From positions 1,718,501-1,782,500 of the forward strand of contig NZ_AP023272.1 in NCBI RefSeq assembly GCF_013426735.1: DNA of 64,000 nucleotides, in the 5' to 3' direction. The translations under genes were made by a program, and so were the position numbers. Positions 60,169 through 64,000 of the stretch are shown here, piece by piece. Origin of the DNA: Agrobacterium vitis. GTDB lineage: Bacteria; Pseudomonadota; Alphaproteobacteria; Rhizobiales; Rhizobiaceae. The stretch's first letter is position 1. The number at the start of each line of letters is the position of its first letter. The notes below the pieces were generated by a model. The model saw only the letters and a program-made list of their open reading frames with translations. It made no database searches and was not told where the DNA came from.

Positions 60169-60189
60169 TCGTCTGAAGGTCGAGGGAAC

Positions 60190-60662
60190 ATGCAGATAAG
60201 ACCGGCAAACTCCCTTGATGCCCAAGGGATGAGCAATGCTCTCGACGAGATATTTGCTGCTGGCTTACGCAAGAATGCGGGTGATCCTGATTGGGTGCTT
60301 GCGCATTATATCGACCACAGGAACCGCATTGAGTGCTCGGTTGCGCAAGACGAGGATGGCCGTATTCTTGGGTTTCAGTCCTTGCGATATGCGACAGCAG
60401 ATAACCCCTATGGCACCCTGAGGGCTGGGGTATTGCCGGCACTCACGTAAGCCCACTTGCCGCAAGGCGAGGGGTTGGTTCTGCTCTCTTTCGTGAGACT
60501 TTGCGGGCCGCGGAAGCATTTCCGGTTCAGAATATCGAAGCGGCCATTGATGCCGATAACGATATGGGGCTTGCCTATTATGAGGCGATGGGATTTCGAA
60601 CCTATCGCACGTCAGAGGGATTGGTCTGCAAAGTTTACCGCATCGAGACTGGGGAAAAATAG
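60190..60662 (+). pseudogene. GNAT-family acetyltransferase, frameshifted
   Basis: The first frame (MQIRPANSLDAQGMSNALDE) stops at 60450. Near 60419-60421 one base seems lost: reading on in the other frame gives EGWGIAGTHVSPLAARRGVG (acetyl-CoA-binding loop), then AAIDADNDMGLAYYEAMGF and a stop at 60660. Rejoined it would be a normal GNAT of about 157 residues. A sequencing error is the alternative. Confidence 0.8.
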
Positions 60663-60694
60663 AAATTCTCTGGAATTCTGCTCTCGAAAAGACA

Positions 60695-61858
60695 TCACTT
60701 CATGACCGCCTCCGCACGCGGCAAGACCTCTCTGGCACTGCCTTTCTGGGCCGTAAAGCTGAATTTCTTCCTTAGCCGCAGGATTGGCTTTTCGATGAAA
60801 TGCCAGGAACCCATGGCAATTACGGTTGCGATGGGAAGGGATATGGCAAAGTGCAGCCATGGCGACGTTAATTTCGGAAACAGGCTGACGAGGGCCTGCT
60901 GAAAGGGATATCCATAGAGATAGATTCCGTAGGAATAGTCTCCCCGATGGTAAATCGGGATGGGTGGAATGCGCAGCATTCCGACATAGACGGTGAGATA
61001 GACCAGCATCGGCGCAAAAATGGTGCAGAGCGTGCTGCCGCTGACGTCAGGAAGCGCGAAAGAGGTGGCAATCGGAACGATGCAGGAGATAACTGCCAGC
61101 AGCCAGTGCTTCGGAATGAAGCGTCGGAACAGGAAGAACACCGATCCCAGCATGAAATTGACATAGAGCATCAGGCCGCGCAGGCCGATAAAGTGGTTAA
61201 GCAGGGTGTAGCCGGAGCTTTCGGGTGCAAAAAGACCGCCCATGCTCGATGGGCTGATGTTTTCGACCTTCAGCGCGATGATGATCACGGCGACACATGC
61301 CGTCGCCACCAGTGCCATCATAGGGCGCTTTAGAAAGCCAAAAATGATCAGCGCTGACATGATGGCATAGCAACCGATCTCATAGGGAACGGTCCACAAA
61401 GATCCATTCACGGTCGATGAAAACGGATTGTGCTCGAAGACGCCCGGTAGGACATAATGGATAACGCCGAATATATTGGCGAAATAAGCCCAGAATTCAT
61501 AGGACTGAAAATAGGTCGGCAGGCTGACTGTGGTAAACAGTGGACCAAGGATCAGCGCCGCAAAGACAATATCAACCGCAAGCGCTGGCACGATCCTGAT
61601 GCCGCGATTGAGCAGGAAGTCCTTCAGGCGAAGGCGAATGGCGCTGCCAGTAATCAGAAAGCCGCTGAGCGCAAAAAACATTGGCAGAATAGCAGCCTGC
61701 AGGACCGTGATTCCGGGCTGCGAAAACTGATATTTTTCACCTTCGGCAATCAGGAACGAATGGTCGAGTAAAACCATGACCGCCAGGAAAATTCGCAGGA
61801 AATCAAATCCCGGACCGATGCCTCGATGCTCATCCAAGACAGAACCAATCGACTTCAT
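60695..61858 (-). CDS. Acyltransferase 3 (OafA/YrhL-like) membrane protein
   Basis: A 387-residue protein with about ten membrane helices. The start has GPGFDFLRIFLAVMVLLDHS, carrying the family His, followed by a second motif with FALSGFLITGS. Such enzymes O-acylate surface polysaccharides. GAGG precedes the ATG. It converges with the GNAT pseudogene. Confidence 0.9.
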   Translation of the reverse strand: MKSIGSVLDEHRGIGPGFDFLRIFLAVMVLLDHSFLIAEGEKYQFSQPGITVLQAAILPMFFALSGFLITGSAIRLRLKDFLLNRGIRIVPALAVDIVFAALILGPLFTTVSLPTYFQSYEFWAYFANIFGVIHYVLPGVFEHNPFSSTVNGSLWTVPYEIGCYAIMSALIIFGFLKRPMMALVATACVAVIIIALKVENISPSSMGGLFAPESSGYTLLNHFIGLRGLMLYVNFMLGSVFFLFRRFIPKHWLLAVISCIVPIATSFALPDVSGSTLCTIFAPMLVYLTVYVGMLRIPPIPIYHRGDYSYGIYLYGYPFQQALVSLFPKLTSPWLHFAISLPIATVIAMGSWHFIEKPILRLRKKFSFTAQKGSAREVLPRAEAVMK

Positions 61859-62198
61859 CTGAAATACCTCGATTACAAAAGACTAGAATTAGTTATATTG
61901 TAAAACCGATATGAACTAATTCGTTATTTGATCAATTAGTTTCCATTTTCAGGAAAATACTGTTCAAATTTTGATCGATGTATTTGGTTGAAATTTTTGA
62001 TACTGCAATTTCGTGGGAAGAGATCTGCTTTGCCCAAGCGATGGACCAGAAAATGGACGGTGCTCAGGCCTCGGCACCGCCATCAAAATTCAGGCCTGTG
62101 ATCGCAGGTGATGGGGATTATGGAGAGGTCAGGCCTGGTATTTTACCGGCTTAAGGAGCTTGGAGGTGCGCGGACGTTGCCGCCTTGTCGGACTAGCT
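61859..62198. other. A+T-rich intergenic stretch
   Basis: I see no supported gene. A 58-codon frame (61978-62154, starting MYLVEIFDTAI) lacks a ribosome site. The regulatory region of the acyltransferase must lie near 61860-61960. Confidence 0.5.
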
Positions 62199-62603
62199 CT
62201 AACGAGCAGATGCAATCTGCTCGATAATGGAAATAATGATTTTGCGTGTATTGGAGTTTTTAATTCTGGCGAAACATGTGTTGAGTTCAAGCGCGTCTGA
62301 ACGCGATGTCGCTTTCACCAGATCTGTCAGCTCGCTTGAGGTATCCTTGGGCGATGCCACGGCACTATCGGCTGCATAGAAAAAATCGGGGTCCATTCCC
62401 AAGAGAGTGGCTGCAGCGGCAAGTCTGCTGGCGCTCATGCCGTTGATGCCTTTTTCGTATTTATGCAGCTGTTGGAAGGTCACACCCAGTTCTCTTGCAA
62501 CGTCGGCTTGGCTCATCCCTTTATTCTTGCGGGCGCTTTTCAAACGTTCACCCGCCAGAATGTTATAATCGTGCACGTCCGGTGTTTTTTTGAGCAATGT
62601 CAT
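62199..62603 (-). CDS. XRE-family HTH regulator
   Basis: A 134-residue protein. Residues 16-70 are an XRE HTH (RLKSARKNKGMSQADVAREL, then VTFQQLHKYEKGINGMSASR), of the type often seen in Rhizobiaceae. The C-terminal part is helical, perhaps for dimerisation. It is transcribed alone; target unknown. Confidence 0.9.
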   Translation of the reverse strand: MTLLKKTPDVHDYNILAGERLKSARKNKGMSQADVARELGVTFQQLHKYEKGINGMSASRLAAAATLLGMDPDFFYAADSAVASPKDTSSELTDLVKATSRSDALELNTCFARIKNSNTRKIIISIIEQIASAR

Positions 62604-62914
62604 CGGCTATCTCAATACACTACAGCGGAAATTATCTCATATTTCGGTCTGTGTTTTACAATATGATCAACGGTCAAAAAATAAGAGAAGATTGTCGGCT
62701 GCCCGTCCTATTTTAAGACGTAATACTATAAATTGTGTTTATTTTGGGAATTTTATAATCAATTATCGGGATTTCTTGAAAGACTTAAGTAAACATATTT
62801 TTAATCAGCGCTTTAGTCATCTGAGCGGTGGATTCTGGTCTAAGTATTGAAAATTTTAAATGTTACAAAAAACTTTAAATCCGCGTAGTAGAGGAAAAGC
62901 CACCTTGACAGATT
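62604..62914. other. A+T-rich intergenic stretch
   Basis: About 310 bases of A+T-rich DNA between two minus-strand regulators. No gene, clear terminator or repeat is visible. Confidence 0.5.
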
Positions 62915-63658
62915 TCAGCATATCAATTTTTGCCGGAAGGCTTCTGCAATGGCGTGTGATCTGCTGACGGTGCAGAGTTTCATCATGATATTGCCAACAT
63001 GCTTGGTCACGGCCTTTTCTGAGACTCCGAAAATCACGCTGATTTCCCAATCCGTCTTGCCATTTGCAATCCAGCCGATGACTTCCCTTTCCCTCGGGGT
63101 CAGTCGAGTGGTCTGTTTCTGGTTTGCGCCATATAGTTCCAGCGTGCGTGCGAAGATGAGGCTTGCGATCAGCGCCATGCCGGTTCTTGCCTGGGGTGAA
63201 TCATCGATGTCGCTGCCGGCGAATGTGACGCCAGCGCGGCGTCCGTCCAGGGATACGATGGGCAGGGTGAAGCCATTGCTGACGAAAAACTCCTTGGCCT
63301 GATCCAGCAGCCATTTTTCGTCACGGCTTATGGGTAATGTTTTGGAGAAATCCGACCAGACAAAGGAGGGTTCCGATTTGAGGATGTGTCGGATGGCAGG
63401 GTCTTGAAATGCCAGGTTGTCGCGGAAATAGAGATGCGACCATTCGTCAGGCCAGTCTGCAAGTAAAATACCCTGCATTTGCTGTTTGGGTAGCATTCCG
63501 ATTTCTGGTGGAAATCCTAGAACGATATTTTTAACACCGTACCGGCTTGTCGCATGTTTTGTTAAATCTACAAGATTTTCAAATGTGTTCGTTTGCTTTA
63601 TTTGAGATAGAAAAGACAGGGATTGATCGAAGTTTTGCGATATCACGTCTATTGCCAT
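62915..63658 (-). CDS. LuxR-family autoinducer-binding regulator
   Basis: A 247-residue protein. Residues about 20-165 are an autoinducer-binding domain with the conserved EWSHLYFRDN (Trp, Tyr), DPAI (Asp-Pro) and FVWSD (Trp) positions that contact acyl-homoserine lactone in TraR. Residues 180-240 are a LuxR HTH (LTPREREVIGWIANGKTDWE). GGGGA lies five bases before the ATG at 63658; an ATG four codons upstream lacks it. No luxI-like gene is in the window. Confidence 0.9.
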   Translation of the reverse strand: MAIDVISQNFDQSLSFLSQIKQTNTFENLVDLTKHATSRYGVKNIVLGFPPEIGMLPKQQMQGILLADWPDEWSHLYFRDNLAFQDPAIRHILKSEPSFVWSDFSKTLPISRDEKWLLDQAKEFFVSNGFTLPIVSLDGRRAGVTFAGSDIDDSPQARTGMALIASLIFARTLELYGANQKQTTRLTPREREVIGWIANGKTDWEISVIFGVSEKAVTKHVGNIMMKLCTVSRSHAIAEAFRQKLIC

Positions 63659-63765
63659 CGCTATCCCCATTTTTTAAAGGGTTTTATATTACTTATTTGA
63701 TATGAAAATTATATAAGACATACTATCAAAAAAATCAAACTCAACAAGAGCAGGACCATCTTGCT

Positions 63766-63999
63766 TTAAGCTTCCCCGATATGGTTCCAGGCACCATTGA
63801 AAATGATGAATAGTGTTCCTCTTGCTGCGTTCGAAACGGCGGCAATGCCGAAAGGGTAATGACGGGTGAGTATCTCCTGTGCCTTGGCATCACCCTCTGC
63901 GTGCGATATCAAAAATGAAAATTGAGTGCCGACCCTCTCAATGCCGCCTCCAATCCGTGGAGAATTGACATGAGCCGCTTCTGGAGCCCGATCGTTCAA
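63766..63999 (-). CDS. Protein of unknown function, possibly cut by the window edge
   Basis: A frame of up to 77 residues ending FNGAWNHIGEA. It reaches within one base of the window edge, where a TTG is the first possible start, so the true start may lie outside. The segment FSFLISHAEGDAKAQEILTR is compact and plausible. No family recognised. Confidence 0.4.
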   Translation of the reverse strand: MNDRAPEAAHVNSPRIGGGIERVGTQFSFLISHAEGDAKAQEILTRHYPFGIAAVSNAARGTLFIIFNGAWNHIGEA

Positions 64000-64000
64000 T

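Noticed and set aside
56350..60225. A 1291-codon open frame on the minus strand opposite metH
   Set aside because: It mirrors metH codon structure, has no ribosome site and no family motifs; metH itself is certain.
61978..62154. A 58-codon frame in the gap after the acyltransferase
   Set aside because: No ribosome site and no recognisable features.

Overview
The window is a stretch of alphaproteobacterial chromosome, most likely Rhizobiaceae (Agrobacterium/Allorhizobium/Rhizobium group), carrying a nearly complete Mu-like transposable prophage. The host assignment rests on the flanking genes (csp, Omp25/RopB-type porin, SIMPL-domain protein, metH with a cobalamin domain, a TraR-like LuxR regulator, a CAU tRNA of the Ile2 type) and on their moderately high G+C with rhizobial intergenic hairpins. 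No species can be named from the sequence alone.

Layout. (1) 1-9150 is host plus an accessory, A+T-richer zone: a cold-shock gene, a 5'-truncated copy of the prophage dam gene, a GrpB-family gene, a dienelactone-hydrolase-like gene between 40-bp direct repeats, an Imm26-like gene with a small membrane gene between copies of a roughly 46-bp repeat, a standalone GHKL-ATPase/PD-(D/E)XK protein (candidate defence gene), and a membrane-anchored coiled-coil protein. (2) About 9150 to 47640 is the prophage, about 38 kb and in canonical Mu order: leftward LexA-type repressor, nested-palindrome operator, ner, ParB-like gene, MuA transposase, MuB ATPase, small early genes, DUF3164, GemA, Mor, endolysin, holin-like genes, Rz/Rz1, DksA-like gene, small and large terminase, portal, gp30-nuclease fusion, gpG, protease/scaffold, capsid, then a non-contractile tail (tube, frameshifted chaperone pair, tape measure, tip proteins, host-specificity protein, three related small tip/fibre genes), a frameshifted dam, and a methyltransferase fused to an Mrr-like nuclease. 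No tail sheath gene is present, so the particle should be a siphovirus of the D3112/B3/RcapMu kind. (3) 47640-64000 is host: tRNA, SIMPL protein, porin, a MocR regulator divergent from an EamA exporter, a cupredoxin, a thermonuclease, small secreted proteins, an AGE-family epimerase, metH, a broken GNAT gene, an acyltransferase, an XRE regulator and a LuxR-type regulator.

How it works together. The repressor has a Ser/Lys S24 peptidase half, so SOS cleavage should open the early operon (ner to mor). The Mor/C-like activator ends directly against the first of three copies of a 25-bp repeat; the copies sit before the lysis genes, before the protease/scaffold gene and before the tail-tip operon, which are the sites where Mu has activator-dependent late promoters. 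This is the best regulatory hypothesis in the window. The exact prophage ends and target duplication could not be fixed by eye.
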